A program made the translations under genes and the position numbers. Below the pieces are notes generated by a model. The model had not been told where the DNA came from, ran no database searches, and saw only the letters and a program-made list of their open reading frames with translations. A stretch of 64,000 nt of DNA from Lachnospiraceae bacterium (GTDB lineage Bacteria; Bacillota; Clostridia; Lachnospirales; Lachnospiraceae). This document shows positions 19,573 through 28,965 of this stretch, one piece after another (position 1 is the stretch's first letter; each line of letters starts with the position of its first letter). Where the stretch lies: contig SVEC01000004.1 of the NCBI GenBank assembly GCA_015057555.1, positions 62,001 through 126,000 of the forward strand, given 5' to 3'.

Positions 19573-20373
19573 TTATTCCACTTTTTCAAATATCATATCA
19601 ACCCCATCCATAGTTAAGGTGATGGTGTCAGTTTCTGGATCGTAGGTTCCGGTTATTGTTTCTACACCATCGTCTAATTCAAGGGTATTGTCATCAAATA
19701 GTGTTATAGTAGCTAACCCCTGTCCGGCACCCATTTCAGATGCATCTACAAGGCAGAAACCACTATTGATAGTAAGTGTCATAGCATAGGTTTCACCGGA
19801 CATAGCCTCCATCTCTTCAACAGTAAAGCTTTGTCCCATTGATGCTGTTGAGGTTAACTCATAAGTTCCGTGAAGAGTAGCTGTAGCATCAGTAGTAGTA
19901 TCTTCTGTCGTAGTAGCTTCTGTAGTAGTGGCCTCTGTAGTGGTGGGCGCTTCCGTAGTGGTGGCCTCTGCTGTAGTAGGCGCTTCCGTAGTAGTGGCCT
20001 CTGTTGTAGTTATTTCAGTAGTTGTAGCCTCTGTAGTCTTATCATCATCGTCCTTATCTTTTCCACCTTTAACGATTAGGGCAATTCCTAAAATTAATGC
20101 AACAATAGCAAAAGAAATCACACCAATCAGCAATGGTTTGTTAGGTCCCTTTTTGCCACTATTTGAAGTGGCAGTTGGTTGATAGGACATAGCCTGCTGG
20201 TTATATTGATTCATATCCTGATAGTTTGGGTAGTTAGGATATGGTTGGTTATATTGGAAAGCAGGGTTATTTGCGTCAGTTGTATATTGCATTTGAGTAT
20301 AAATCACAGTTCCACAAAAACCACAGGATGGTTGATTGTCGGGTAGCTGTGCATAACAATTAGGACACTGCAT
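19573..20373 (-). CDS. zinc-ribbon membrane protein with TTTEA repeat linker
   Basis: MQCPNCYAQLPDNQPSCGFCG, TM, TEATTTEA linker, GTYELTSTASMGQSFTVEEMEAMSGETY. Confidence 0.7.
   Translation of the reverse strand: MQCPNCYAQLPDNQPSCGFCGTVIYTQMQYTTDANNPAFQYNQPYPNYPNYQDMNQYNQQAMSYQPTATSNSGKKGPNKPLLIGVISFAIVALILGIALIVKGGKDKDDDDKTTEATTTEITTTEATTTEAPTTAEATTTEAPTTTEATTTEATTTEDTTTDATATLHGTYELTSTASMGQSFTVEEMEAMSGETYAMTLTINSGFCLVDASEMGAGQGLATITLFDDNTLELDDGVETITGTYDPETDTITLTMDGVDMIFEKVE
19880..20035 (-). repeat. In-frame short tandem repeat (TTTEA/TTTEAP) in the 19573-20373 CDS
   Basis: Degenerate gcctctgtagtagtg / gcttccgtagtagtg-type units on the + strand. Confidence 0.75.
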
Positions 20374-20416
20374 ATCTTTTCCTCCTCAAGTAAAATAATG
20401 GAATAATAAACAAAAT

Positions 20417-22354
20417 TTAGCTTATAACCTTATCTGCAATCTCCTTAACGATATCAGCGATAAACTTGTCTGCTTCCATGCTACCAAGGTCTCCGTCCTC
20501 GCCACGCTTTCTTACAGAAACTGTGCCTGACTCCTCCTCATTTGCACCGATAATAAGCATATATGGAAGCTTATTAAGGCGTGCCTCACGAATCTTGTAG
20601 CCAATCTTTTCAGCTCTCTCATCCATAGTAGCACGAACACCAGCAGCCTTAAGCTTTGCAAGGATAGTGCCTGCGTACTCATGATGCTTCTCTGAGATAG
20701 GAAGGATTCTAACCTGCTCAGGTGAAAGCCATGTTGGGAATGCACCAGCGTACTTTTCGATAAGCCATGCAAGAGTTCTCTCGTAGCAGCCCATTGAAGT
20801 TCTGTGGATGATGTAAGGTCTTTCCTTCTCACCCTCCTTGTTGATAAAGTACATATCGAACTGCTCTGCAAGAAGCGCATCCCACTGAATTGTAATCATA
20901 GTGTCTTCCTTGCCGTAAACATTTTTAGCATTGATATCTACCTTAGGACCGTAGAAAGCAGCTTCTCCCATGTCCTCAGTAAATGGAATATTTAACTCAT
21001 TAAGAATATTTCTAATATCCTGCTCAGTTTTCTCCCAAACCTCTGGCTCGCCAATGTATTTTTCCTTGTTCTCAGGATCCCACTTAGAAAGATGATAAGT
21101 TACATCCTCCTCAACACCAAGTGTCTGTAAGCAGTACTGAGCAAGAGCAATACAATCCTTAAATTCGCTAATCATCTGGTCAGGTCTAACGATAAGGTGT
21201 CCCTCTGAGATAGTGAACTGACGAACTCTTGTAAGACCATGCATCTCACCTGAATCTTCATTTCTAAATAATGTTGAAGTCTCGCCATATCTGCAAGGTA
21301 AGTCTCTGTATGACTTCTGGCTTGCCTTATATACATAGTACTGGAATGGACAAGTCATAGGACGAAGGGCGAATACCTCCTTATCCTTCTCCTCGTCACC
21401 AAGGACGAACATACCATCCTTGTAGTGATCCCAGTGACCTGAAATCTTGTAAAGGTCGCTCTTTGCCATAAGAGGAGTTTTAGTTCTCATATAGCCACGT
21501 CTTTCCTCCTCATCCTCAATCCATCTCTGAAGAGTCTGGATAATCTGAACACCCTTTGGCATAAGGAGTGGAAGTCCCTGACCGATAACATCAACAGTTG
21601 TGAAAAGCTCAAGCTCACGGCCAAGCTTGTTGTGGTCACGAAGCTTAATGTTCTCTAAGAACTCAAGTCTCTCTTCAAGGTCTGCCTTCTTAGTAAATGC
21701 TGTACCATAGATACGAGTAAGCATCTTGTTGTCTGAATTTCCTCTCCAGTAAGCACCTGATGAAGATGTTAACTTGAAGAACTTAACAGCCTTAGTATTC
21801 ATAAGGTGAGGACCTGCACAAAGGTCAGTAAAATCACCCATAGTATAAAAGCTTATAGTTGCATCCTCTGGAAGGTCATTAATAAGCTCTACCTTGTAAG
21901 GCTCATCCTTCTCCTCCATAAGCTTAATCGCCTCAGCTCTAGGAAGGGTAAATGCGGTTACCTCAGAACCCTCCTTAACTATCTTCTTCATCTCAGCCTC
22001 AATCTTATCTAAGTCCTCACGGCTAAGTGAAGGCATATCAAAATCATAGTAGAATCCATTGTCAATAGCTGGTCCAATGGCACACTTTGCATCTGGGAAA
22101 ATGTGCTTAACAGCCTGAGCTAAAATGTGGCTGGCTGTATGCCAGAAGGTCTTCTTACCCTCCTCATCATTAAATGTGAAAATGTTAAGAGTAGAGTCCT
22201 TGTCAACGATTGTTCTAAGGTCGCATACTTCTCCGTTAATCTCTGCTGCACATGCCATACGTGCAAGACCTTCGCTTATGTCAGCGGCAATGTCATAGGC
22301 ACTCATTGGCTGAGCATACTCTTTTGATGATCCGTCTTTTAATGTGATAATCAT
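20417..22354 (-). CDS. thrS: threonyl-tRNA synthetase
   Basis: TGS domain, FWHTASHILAQAVK, MRPMTCPFQ, class II core. Confidence 0.97.
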   Translation of the reverse strand: MIITLKDGSSKEYAQPMSAYDIAADISEGLARMACAAEINGEVCDLRTIVDKDSTLNIFTFNDEEGKKTFWHTASHILAQAVKHIFPDAKCAIGPAIDNGFYYDFDMPSLSREDLDKIEAEMKKIVKEGSEVTAFTLPRAEAIKLMEEKDEPYKVELINDLPEDATISFYTMGDFTDLCAGPHLMNTKAVKFFKLTSSSGAYWRGNSDNKMLTRIYGTAFTKKADLEERLEFLENIKLRDHNKLGRELELFTTVDVIGQGLPLLMPKGVQIIQTLQRWIEDEEERRGYMRTKTPLMAKSDLYKISGHWDHYKDGMFVLGDEEKDKEVFALRPMTCPFQYYVYKASQKSYRDLPCRYGETSTLFRNEDSGEMHGLTRVRQFTISEGHLIVRPDQMISEFKDCIALAQYCLQTLGVEEDVTYHLSKWDPENKEKYIGEPEVWEKTEQDIRNILNELNIPFTEDMGEAAFYGPKVDINAKNVYGKEDTMITIQWDALLAEQFDMYFINKEGEKERPYIIHRTSMGCYERTLAWLIEKYAGAFPTWLSPEQVRILPISEKHHEYAGTILAKLKAAGVRATMDERAEKIGYKIREARLNKLPYMLIIGANEEESGTVSVRKRGEDGDLGSMEADKFIADIVKEIADKVIS

Positions 22355-22379
22355 GGTTTTTTCTTCCTTTCTTTTTTTG

Positions 22380-22560
22380 TTTCCCGAACGCCCTGTGAAT
22401 TACAGGGGAGTGGTTATCCGGACGCTTAGCTCATAGGCAAGGGGGTTCCGGCGACTGTAAGAGGTCACCTACACCCCCTACCTATGTTCGCTAAGCTGTT
22501 TATCGATATGGTTCCCTGTAATTCACAGGGCTGTTAGTGGCTAGGGTCCACTCGGGGAAA
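22380..22560 (-). repeat. Nested inverted-repeat structured element in the thrS leader, between T-box terminator and start codon
   Basis: 18-bp perfect arms gccctgtgaattacaggg (22390-22407)/ccctgtaattcacagggc (22514-22531); inner gcttagc/gctaagc and cataggcaaggggg/ccccctacctatg; flanks tttcccga/tcggggaaa. Confidence 0.8.
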
Positions 22561-22569
22561 GAAATAAAA

Positions 22570-22800
22570 AAATCCCTAGCGCATTAAACGCTAGGGACGA
22601 TAAATCGCGGTTCCACCCTAGTTCCATCTGATAAAACTCAGATGACACTCTTTATGATTGTAACGTAATCAACGGCTTATATTTTGTATAAGCAGCTCCG
22701 AGGTAGTTTTCCCATAAGCGTGTTCTAAATTCTCTCTCAGCGGGTAGTGGAATTCTCTCTGTAGACCGGTTTTATGGTACTCGTCTCTTCATAGCTGATA
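22570..22800 (-). promoter_or_regulatory. T-box leader upstream of thrS
   Basis: Minus strand aactagggtggaaccgcg (22606-22623) T-box antiterminator consensus; downstream terminator gtccctagcgtttaatgcgctagggattttttt (22572-22597 region). Confidence 0.93.
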
Positions 22801-22865
22801 AATTATTAAACTAAATTTGATTTTAGGACTGAAAGAGAGAAATGTCAAGTGGAAGAATAAATTTC

Positions 22866-23708
22866 CTACTCACTTATTCCATCAACTTCTTCCTTACATT
22901 TCTTACCTTCAGCCAAAAGCATCTTCAAGGTATCAGCATCATTATTTTCCATAGCAAGCTTGTACTGGGTTAAGGAGTTTATAAAGTAGTTAAGCTCTTC
23001 TAGCAAGCATTTCTTGTTTTCTAAAAAAAGCTCTGTCCACATATTTTCATTTAGCCAGGCAACTCTGGTTAAGTCCTTGTAGCTTCCTGCGGAGAAACCG
23101 TCATGATTTTTAGCGGTTGGACTTTTAACGTAAGCATTAGATACTACGTGAGCCATCTGGGAGGTAAATGCTATCATAGCGTCGTGTCTTCTGGCATCGC
23201 AGACCGTGAACTTTCCAAATTTTATAGGGGAGAGAAGCTTTTTTGCTCTCTCGATGGTTGCTGTATCAGATAAATCTTCTGGAACCAGTACCATGGATGC
23301 GCCATTGTACATAGTTTTCATACTGTATTCTAAGCCTGAGAAGTGACGACCTGCCATAGGATGTCCACCTACAAAGGTAAAGCCATGCTCCTTAGCTATA
23401 GGAAAGCACTCCTTACATACAAATTCCTTAACACCACAGCAGTCTATAACAACTGTGCCAGAATCAATAAACTTTGCACTGTTCTTTAGGAAATCCACGG
23501 AAGCTTGTGGGTAAAGTGCTAAAAGTATAAGGTCGCAGTTAGGGATGGTGGTTTCATTTAACTCACCCTCTACAATCTTCATATTATATGCATCCTGCAT
23601 AACCTGTTCATTTATATCATAAGCGTAAACTCTATGTTCATCATTTTCACTGTAGGCTTTGGCAAAGGAACCACCGATAAGCCCCAGTCCAACTATTCCA
23701 ACTGTCAT
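22866..23708 (-). CDS. tyrA: prephenate dehydrogenase
   Basis: MTVGIVGLGLIGGSFAKAYSE, GGHPMAGRHFSGLEYS. Confidence 0.92.
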   Translation of the reverse strand: MTVGIVGLGLIGGSFAKAYSENDEHRVYAYDINEQVMQDAYNMKIVEGELNETTIPNCDLILLALYPQASVDFLKNSAKFIDSGTVVIDCCGVKEFVCKECFPIAKEHGFTFVGGHPMAGRHFSGLEYSMKTMYNGASMVLVPEDLSDTATIERAKKLLSPIKFGKFTVCDARRHDAMIAFTSQMAHVVSNAYVKSPTAKNHDGFSAGSYKDLTRVAWLNENMWTELFLENKKCLLEELNYFINSLTQYKLAMENNDADTLKMLLAEGKKCKEEVDGISE

Positions 23709-23846
23709 GAGAGAAGCCTCCTTTTGGTTTTATAGATTGATTATAACACTTTAAAGCGTTAAAACAACCCCTATTTTTATATTTTTTGAATAAGCAAAAA
23801 TATATATGGAAATAATTAGGATAGATTTGTAAAAAGGAGAAGTATT

Positions 23847-24608
23847 ATGAACAAAAAATCTAAAATCTATTTAGTTGTACTTATATGGGCAGCAACCCTG
23901 CTTCAGCTTGCAATAAATAATTCCATCGACAGAGAGAAGCAGATGGTAGAGCAGGCTATGAGCCAGGGAGTGGAAAATTTACTGGAAGGAACCACAAAGG
24001 CCTATGCATATTATGGGGACCAGCAACTGTCAGAGGAGGCTAAGGAGGAGATGGTTAAGTCCTTGGCCAAAAAGCTTAAGGTGGTGTCAGGCTATGACAT
24101 TATCCATAAAGACATAAAGGATGGAAAAACTACTACCCTTTCAAAGGTAGGTAAGTACGGTGATACTACCATTAGGGTGATTACTCTAGATGTGCTAGAT
24201 GATTACAATCAGCCAGCAGTAGAAAATTATATTATGGTGGAGCTTAAGCTAAAAGGAACAGCTGCCAAGACCACTAATAATTACAGTGACACTTTAGAGG
24301 AAATCTATGAGGGATTGGGTATGAATCCTACTATGAACATTTATCTTTGCTCTCAGGAGAAGGGGCAGCTTCTTCCAAGCCAAAGGCAGCAGCTTATAGA
24401 TGAGTTCCTAGAAAAAATGGATGCTAAGGTAGTGGAGCAGGTGGAGTTTGACAACACATTTTTAATGTATGGATATTCTAAGAATATAGATGAGTATGTA
24501 TTTCAAAATGAAGACAAAATTAATGTGAATATTGCCTTTGATTATGATGAAACAGAGGATGTGACCTATATTCATATGGGAGTACCTTTTGTGGATAGGT
24601 CGTTTTAG
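23847..24608 (+). CDS. YwmB-family protein
   Basis: Signal peptide; central GTTKAYAYYGDQ... and C-terminal NVNIAFDYDETEDVTYIHMGVP typical of YwmB. Confidence 0.65.
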   Translation: MNKKSKIYLVVLIWAATLLQLAINNSIDREKQMVEQAMSQGVENLLEGTTKAYAYYGDQQLSEEAKEEMVKSLAKKLKVVSGYDIIHKDIKDGKTTTLSKVGKYGDTTIRVITLDVLDDYNQPAVENYIMVELKLKGTAAKTTNNYSDTLEEIYEGLGMNPTMNIYLCSQEKGQLLPSQRQQLIDEFLEKMDAKVVEQVEFDNTFLMYGYSKNIDEYVFQNEDKINVNIAFDYDETEDVTYIHMGVPFVDRSF

Positions 24609-24768
24609 AGAAATTTAGAGCTTTGAAACCGATTTCAGTTGACAAGAAAAAACAAATATTGCTATAATAAATTAATTGAAGAGCAGCTTGCGTATTAAAG
24701 GTTGCTCTTTTCTTTTTATATGGGGTACTTCTATATAATCTATTTTAAAAATCAGGAGGTATAATTTA

Positions 24769-25614
24769 ATGTTAAAGGTGTGGATTACAGGTGCTTCTGG
24801 CCACGTGGGCTCGGCACTTACTCAGCTACTGGATCGCAGAGCTTATCAGATTCTCACAACTGATAAGGAAGACATTGATGTAACTGACTTGGCTCAGGTT
24901 ACAAACTATGCTCGTCTTCACAGACCGGATGTGGTTATTAACTGTGCATCTCTTACAGATGTAGCATACTGCGAGGAGCATGTGGACGAGGCTTACAATG
25001 TTAATGCGTTGGGAGTTAGAAATGTAGCAACAGCAGTGGAGGAGATAAGCGGAAAGCTTATACATATTTCCACAGATGATGTATTTTGCTCAAATTCAGA
25101 CAGACCATATAATGAGTTTGATAAGACTCATCCAAAGAGCATCTATGGTAAGTCTAAGGAGGCTGGTGAGAAGTTTGTCAGCCAGTTATGTAAGAGATTT
25201 GTTATTATTAGAAGCTCATGGACTTATGGTATCGGCAAGGATTTTGTTGATAAAGTGCTTAGCGCAGTTGGAGTTCAGGAGGAATTCCTTGTAGCTGAGA
25301 ATAGATATGGAGTTCCAACCTCATGTAAGGAGCTTGCTAAGGTTATCAGATATTTTATAGATAATGATGAGTACGGCTTATATCATGCAGTTTGTAAGGG
25401 TAGCTGTAACAGATATGAGTATGCACAGGCCATTCTTGAGTATACAGGTAATACTGGAAAGCTTAAGCTGGTGCCTGTTAATAAGAATGACATTATGCGT
25501 CCAGACTACTGCGTGCTTGACAATATGATGCTTAGACTCTCAGGTATTGAGGAGCCGGCAGAGTGGAGAACAGCCCTTAAGGAATATCTTGACGAGACAG
25601 GAGGGCTTGAGTAA
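24769..25614 (+). CDS. dTDP-4-dehydrorhamnose reductase family protein (SDR)
   Basis: VWITGASGHVGSALTQLL, STDDVF, YGKSKEAGE (YxxxK), SWTYG. Confidence 0.9.
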   Translation: MLKVWITGASGHVGSALTQLLDRRAYQILTTDKEDIDVTDLAQVTNYARLHRPDVVINCASLTDVAYCEEHVDEAYNVNALGVRNVATAVEEISGKLIHISTDDVFCSNSDRPYNEFDKTHPKSIYGKSKEAGEKFVSQLCKRFVIIRSSWTYGIGKDFVDKVLSAVGVQEEFLVAENRYGVPTSCKELAKVIRYFIDNDEYGLYHAVCKGSCNRYEYAQAILEYTGNTGKLKLVPVNKNDIMRPDYCVLDNMMLRLSGIEEPAEWRTALKEYLDETGGLE

Positions 25615-26912
25615 TGGCAGATAAGAAGATTAATGTAGAGGGAAAAGAGAAGAAGGGCATGGGCCTTTCTACCAAGATATTTCTGGCACTTATCATAGGT
25701 GCATTACTTGGAGTTGTACTTCACTACTTTATGCCAGAGAGTTTGGCAGACTTTAGAGACAAATATATCGTAGAGGGAGTATTTTATGTAGTAGGACAGG
25801 GCTTTATCCGTCTTATGCAGATGCTGGTTGTGCCTCTTGTATTTTGTTCACTGGTATGTGGTTCTATGGCAATTGGTGATACCAAAACCTTAGGTAAGGT
25901 TGGTGTAAAGACTATAGTGTTTTACATTTTCACAACTGCACTTGCAGTTACTATTGCACTTTCAGTGGCTTACCTTATTAATCCAGGAATTGGTCTTGAT
26001 ATGGATTCTATCCAAAGATCAGAGGTTAGCAGCGCTAACACAGAGACTAAGCTAACAGAGACACTTCTTAATATTATTCCTAAGAACCCTATAGGTGCTA
26101 TGGCAAGTGGGGATATGCTTCCGATAATTGTGTTCGCACTTTTCGTAGGAATTATGCTTGCTAAGCTTGGCAGCAAGGCTAGTACAGTGGCTACATTTTT
26201 CAGTCAGTTCAATGATGTAATGATGGAGATGACTATGGCTATTATGAAGATAGCTCCTATCGGAGTATTCTGTCTTATAGCCAGAACCTTTGCAAACCTT
26301 GGCTTCTCCGCATTCCAGCCTATGCTTAAGTATATGGGAAGCGTAGTCCTTGCACTTATGCTACAGTGCTTTGTAATATATCAGATTTTACTCTTTGTAT
26401 TTACAAGGTTGAATCCTTTGAAGTTTATCAAGAAGTTCCTTCCAGTTATGGGATTTGCATTCTCAACAGCAACTTCAAATGCAACCATTCCTATGTCCAT
26501 CGACACACTTGATAAGAAGATGGGTGTGTCTAAGAGAATTTCTTCATTTACCATACCGCTTGGTGCCACTATCAATATGGACGGAACATCTATTATGCAG
26601 GGTGTGGCTGTAGTATTTATTGCTCAGGCATATGGTATTGACCTTACTATAGGAAATCTTGCAACTGTTGTTCTTACAGCAACTATCGCATCTATCGGAA
26701 CAGCAGGTGTTCCTAGTGTTGGTCTTGTAACCCTTGCTATGGTGCTTAATTCAGTTGGTCTTCCAACAGAGGGTATTGCTCTTATTATGGGTATTGATAG
26801 AATCCTTGATATGATTAGAACTGCTGTTAATATAACTGGTGATGCAGTTTGTACAACAATTGTTGCTAAGCAGGAGGCTGCACTGGATAAGGAAGTGTTT
26901 AATGAGGGGTAG
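25614..26912 (+). CDS. dicarboxylate/amino acid:cation symporter (DAACS)
   Basis: FSTATSNATIPMS, PLGATINMDGT motifs. Confidence 0.95.
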   Translation: MADKKINVEGKEKKGMGLSTKIFLALIIGALLGVVLHYFMPESLADFRDKYIVEGVFYVVGQGFIRLMQMLVVPLVFCSLVCGSMAIGDTKTLGKVGVKTIVFYIFTTALAVTIALSVAYLINPGIGLDMDSIQRSEVSSANTETKLTETLLNIIPKNPIGAMASGDMLPIIVFALFVGIMLAKLGSKASTVATFFSQFNDVMMEMTMAIMKIAPIGVFCLIARTFANLGFSAFQPMLKYMGSVVLALMLQCFVIYQILLFVFTRLNPLKFIKKFLPVMGFAFSTATSNATIPMSIDTLDKKMGVSKRISSFTIPLGATINMDGTSIMQGVAVVFIAQAYGIDLTIGNLATVVLTATIASIGTAGVPSVGLVTLAMVLNSVGLPTEGIALIMGIDRILDMIRTAVNITGDAVCTTIVAKQEAALDKEVFNEG

Positions 26913-26957
26913 AGAACGACATGTTTAATTAATAATAGAAATATTTAGAGATAACGA

Positions 26958-26994
26958 AACAGTAGCCTGAAGCGAAGACGCTCTGGCTACTGTT
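26958..26994. terminator. terminator between DAACS gene and Xre regulator
   Basis: aacagtagcc/ggctactgtt hairpin followed by T-rich sequence. Confidence 0.75.
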
Positions 26995-27343
26995 ATTTAT
27001 TATCCTCTTTAGATACTTCCAAAAACAATTCAAAAATCTTGTTCAATCTGTCTTGCTGGGTAGGGTTTCCCTGATTTAGGATGTCTATTATTTCTTGTGG
27101 AAGCTTGCTGGCTGCCTTATCTTTTGTTACTCCCCAAACCAAGTAATCTAAGCTACAATCAAATAAATTGCAGAACTCAATTAGATTGTCTAGAGATAAG
27201 CAGGATACACCTCGCTCAGAATGTGAAATATGCTTGGAGCTAACTGCTAGCATATTTGCCAGCTTATCCTGGGTCACATCGTGAGCTTTTCTAATTTTAG
27301 CTATTCTTTTACCCATTGGTCCTATAAAATCACTTTCTATCAA
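26993..27343 (-). CDS. Xre/Cro-C1 HTH transcriptional regulator
   Basis: MGKRIAKIRKAHDVTQDKLANMLAVSSKHISHSERGVSCLSLDNLIEFCNLFDCSLDYLVWG. Confidence 0.9.
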   Translation of the reverse strand: MIESDFIGPMGKRIAKIRKAHDVTQDKLANMLAVSSKHISHSERGVSCLSLDNLIEFCNLFDCSLDYLVWGVTKDKAASKLPQEIIDILNQGNPTQQDRLNKIFELFLEVSKEDNK

Positions 27344-27351
27344 TTAACTGC

Positions 27352-27362
27352 ACCTCCTAGGT
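27352..27362. promoter_or_regulatory. putative operator 1 (acct-N3-aggt)
   Basis: acctcctaggt in the divergent intergenic region; second copy at 27427. Confidence 0.55.
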
Positions 27363-27426
27363 TTAGTTTATGATGAAAAAGGGAAATTATGAATAACCTT
27401 ATAGGTCTACTTTTGGCAAAAACTAC

Positions 27427-27437
27427 ACCTAAGAGGT
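27427..27437. promoter_or_regulatory. putative operator 2 (acct-N3-aggt)
   Basis: acctaagaggt within the longer match cacctaagaggttta vs cacctcctaggttta. Confidence 0.55.
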
Positions 27438-27499
27438 TTATTTTTGCGTTATAAAGGGGTATAATAGGTACCAGGAAGTATATAAAGGGGGTAGGTAAT

Positions 27500-27544
27500 A
27501 TGAGACGGATGAAAAAATTGTCCGAAATAATTACGTTGAATTAA
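27500..27544 (+). CDS. possible 14-aa leader peptide MRRMKKLSEIITLN
   Basis: ATG preceded by aaagggggtagg, in-frame TAA; upstream tataat. Confidence 0.3.
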   Translation: MRRMKKLSEIITLN

Positions 27545-27576
27545 GAAGTAAGTAATACGAACGAAAGGGTGATAAA

Positions 27577-28071
27577 ATGATAAAGAAAAAGTCAAATGTA
27601 AAGAAATTATTGCTAATAATGTTATGTATGATGGGGTTTTGTTTAACAGGCTGTAATGGATCATGTATGGGATGCGAAGCGGCATATGAAAATGACGAAG
27701 AAGGATATGATATTGCCGGATTATCATGTGGATCAAAAAGCTGTATTGAGAACAATTCTTGTGTGGTTACGGCTGGAACAGTAGGATATTTAAAAGAAGA
27801 AACAGATGAAGGGAAACTGGATAAAGTAATTTTGATATCTTGTGATCAATCATCAAATGGGTGTGAAGGAAGCAGAGGATGTTATAATGGTTGTTACATA
27901 GATGATTGTAGTAATTGTGGTGCAATTTGCGGATCTGAAGAAGGTACGGACATTGATGAGAAGACTATAGGATGTAGCAACGGTGAATTTAGATCTGTAA
28001 ACTCAGAGTGTCTATGGAATATTATCTTGGAAGATATATATCGTGAGCTAGAAATTGGAGGAAGAGAGTAA
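27577..28071 (+). CDS. small Cys-rich lipoprotein
   Basis: Signal + lipobox FCLTGC; about 17 Cys in 164 aa. Confidence 0.8.
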   Translation: MIKKKSNVKKLLLIMLCMMGFCLTGCNGSCMGCEAAYENDEEGYDIAGLSCGSKSCIENNSCVVTAGTVGYLKEETDEGKLDKVILISCDQSSNGCEGSRGCYNGCYIDDCSNCGAICGSEEGTDIDEKTIGCSNGEFRSVNSECLWNIILEDIYRELEIGGRE

Positions 28072-28072
28072 G

Positions 28073-28801
28073 ATGTTTCCTACCATCCACTTAGTATTAC
28101 CGAGTTATGCTGTTTTTGCAGTAATAGGAGGAATAGTCGCATTTTCCTTTTTGTATGTAAGGACAAAAATATTCGATATAGATAAATTAGATTACATAAA
28201 AATGTTTGTAATATGTGTTTTGTTTGGTTTTCTTGGAAGTCGCATAGTTTATTTTTTATCAAGGTTAACATGGCTTGCCAATCATTATTCTTTACATAAC
28301 ATATTTTCTATAATTATTGATGGAGGATTTGTGTATTATGGTGGGCTTATCGGAGTATTGATAGGTGTAAAAATATATTGTGGAATAAAGAAATTAAATT
28401 ATTTACCTATAAAAAATATGATAGCGCCAGCGATTCCTCTGTTTCATGCGTTCGGAAGAATAGGTTGCTTTATGGCCGGGTGTTGTTTTGGGTCAAGATT
28501 AGAAAAACCTTTGGTTGTATTTGATACATTTGTGTTGTATAGAGTGCCGGTTCAATTAATAGAAGTTTTATTTGAATTTATACTGTTTTTAATAATATAT
28601 GTATCTCAAAAGAAATATGAAAAATTTGATTGGCTTAAAATATATTTAATTACATATGCTTTATTTAGATTTGTAATTGAATTTTTAAGAGGTGATACCA
28701 TTCGTGGTATTATATTTGGGATTTCAACTTCTCAAATTATATCTATATTATTTCTAACTTATTATTTGATATTGTTTCTAAAAAGAAAGCGTTGTGAATA
28801 G
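28073..28801 (+). CDS. prolipoprotein diacylglyceryl transferase (Lgt) family protein
   Basis: HAFGRIGCFMAGCCFGSRLE signature, GGFVYYGGLIG, multi-TM; start trimmed to MFPTIHLVLPSY. Confidence 0.88.
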   Translation: MFPTIHLVLPSYAVFAVIGGIVAFSFLYVRTKIFDIDKLDYIKMFVICVLFGFLGSRIVYFLSRLTWLANHYSLHNIFSIIIDGGFVYYGGLIGVLIGVKIYCGIKKLNYLPIKNMIAPAIPLFHAFGRIGCFMAGCCFGSRLEKPLVVFDTFVLYRVPVQLIEVLFEFILFLIIYVSQKKYEKFDWLKIYLITYALFRFVIEFLRGDTIRGIIFGISTSQIISILFLTYYLILFLKRKRCE

Positions 28802-28965
28802 CAATTACCTGGTTATAGAGATAGGGATTTAAGTTAGGGATATAACATTCTAAATGCAATAAAGAAGTCTATCTAATGGGGATAGGCTTAAGAGTATGTT
28901 GACAAAAAAACATCTCATAAAAAATCTTCTTGAAATACTGATTAAACAATGATATTATGATTATA

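Noticed and set aside
19870-20182. Repeat array considered as CRISPR or independent plus-strand ORFs
   Set aside because: Units are short degenerate codon repeats encoding TTTEA in the minus-strand CDS; no unique spacers.
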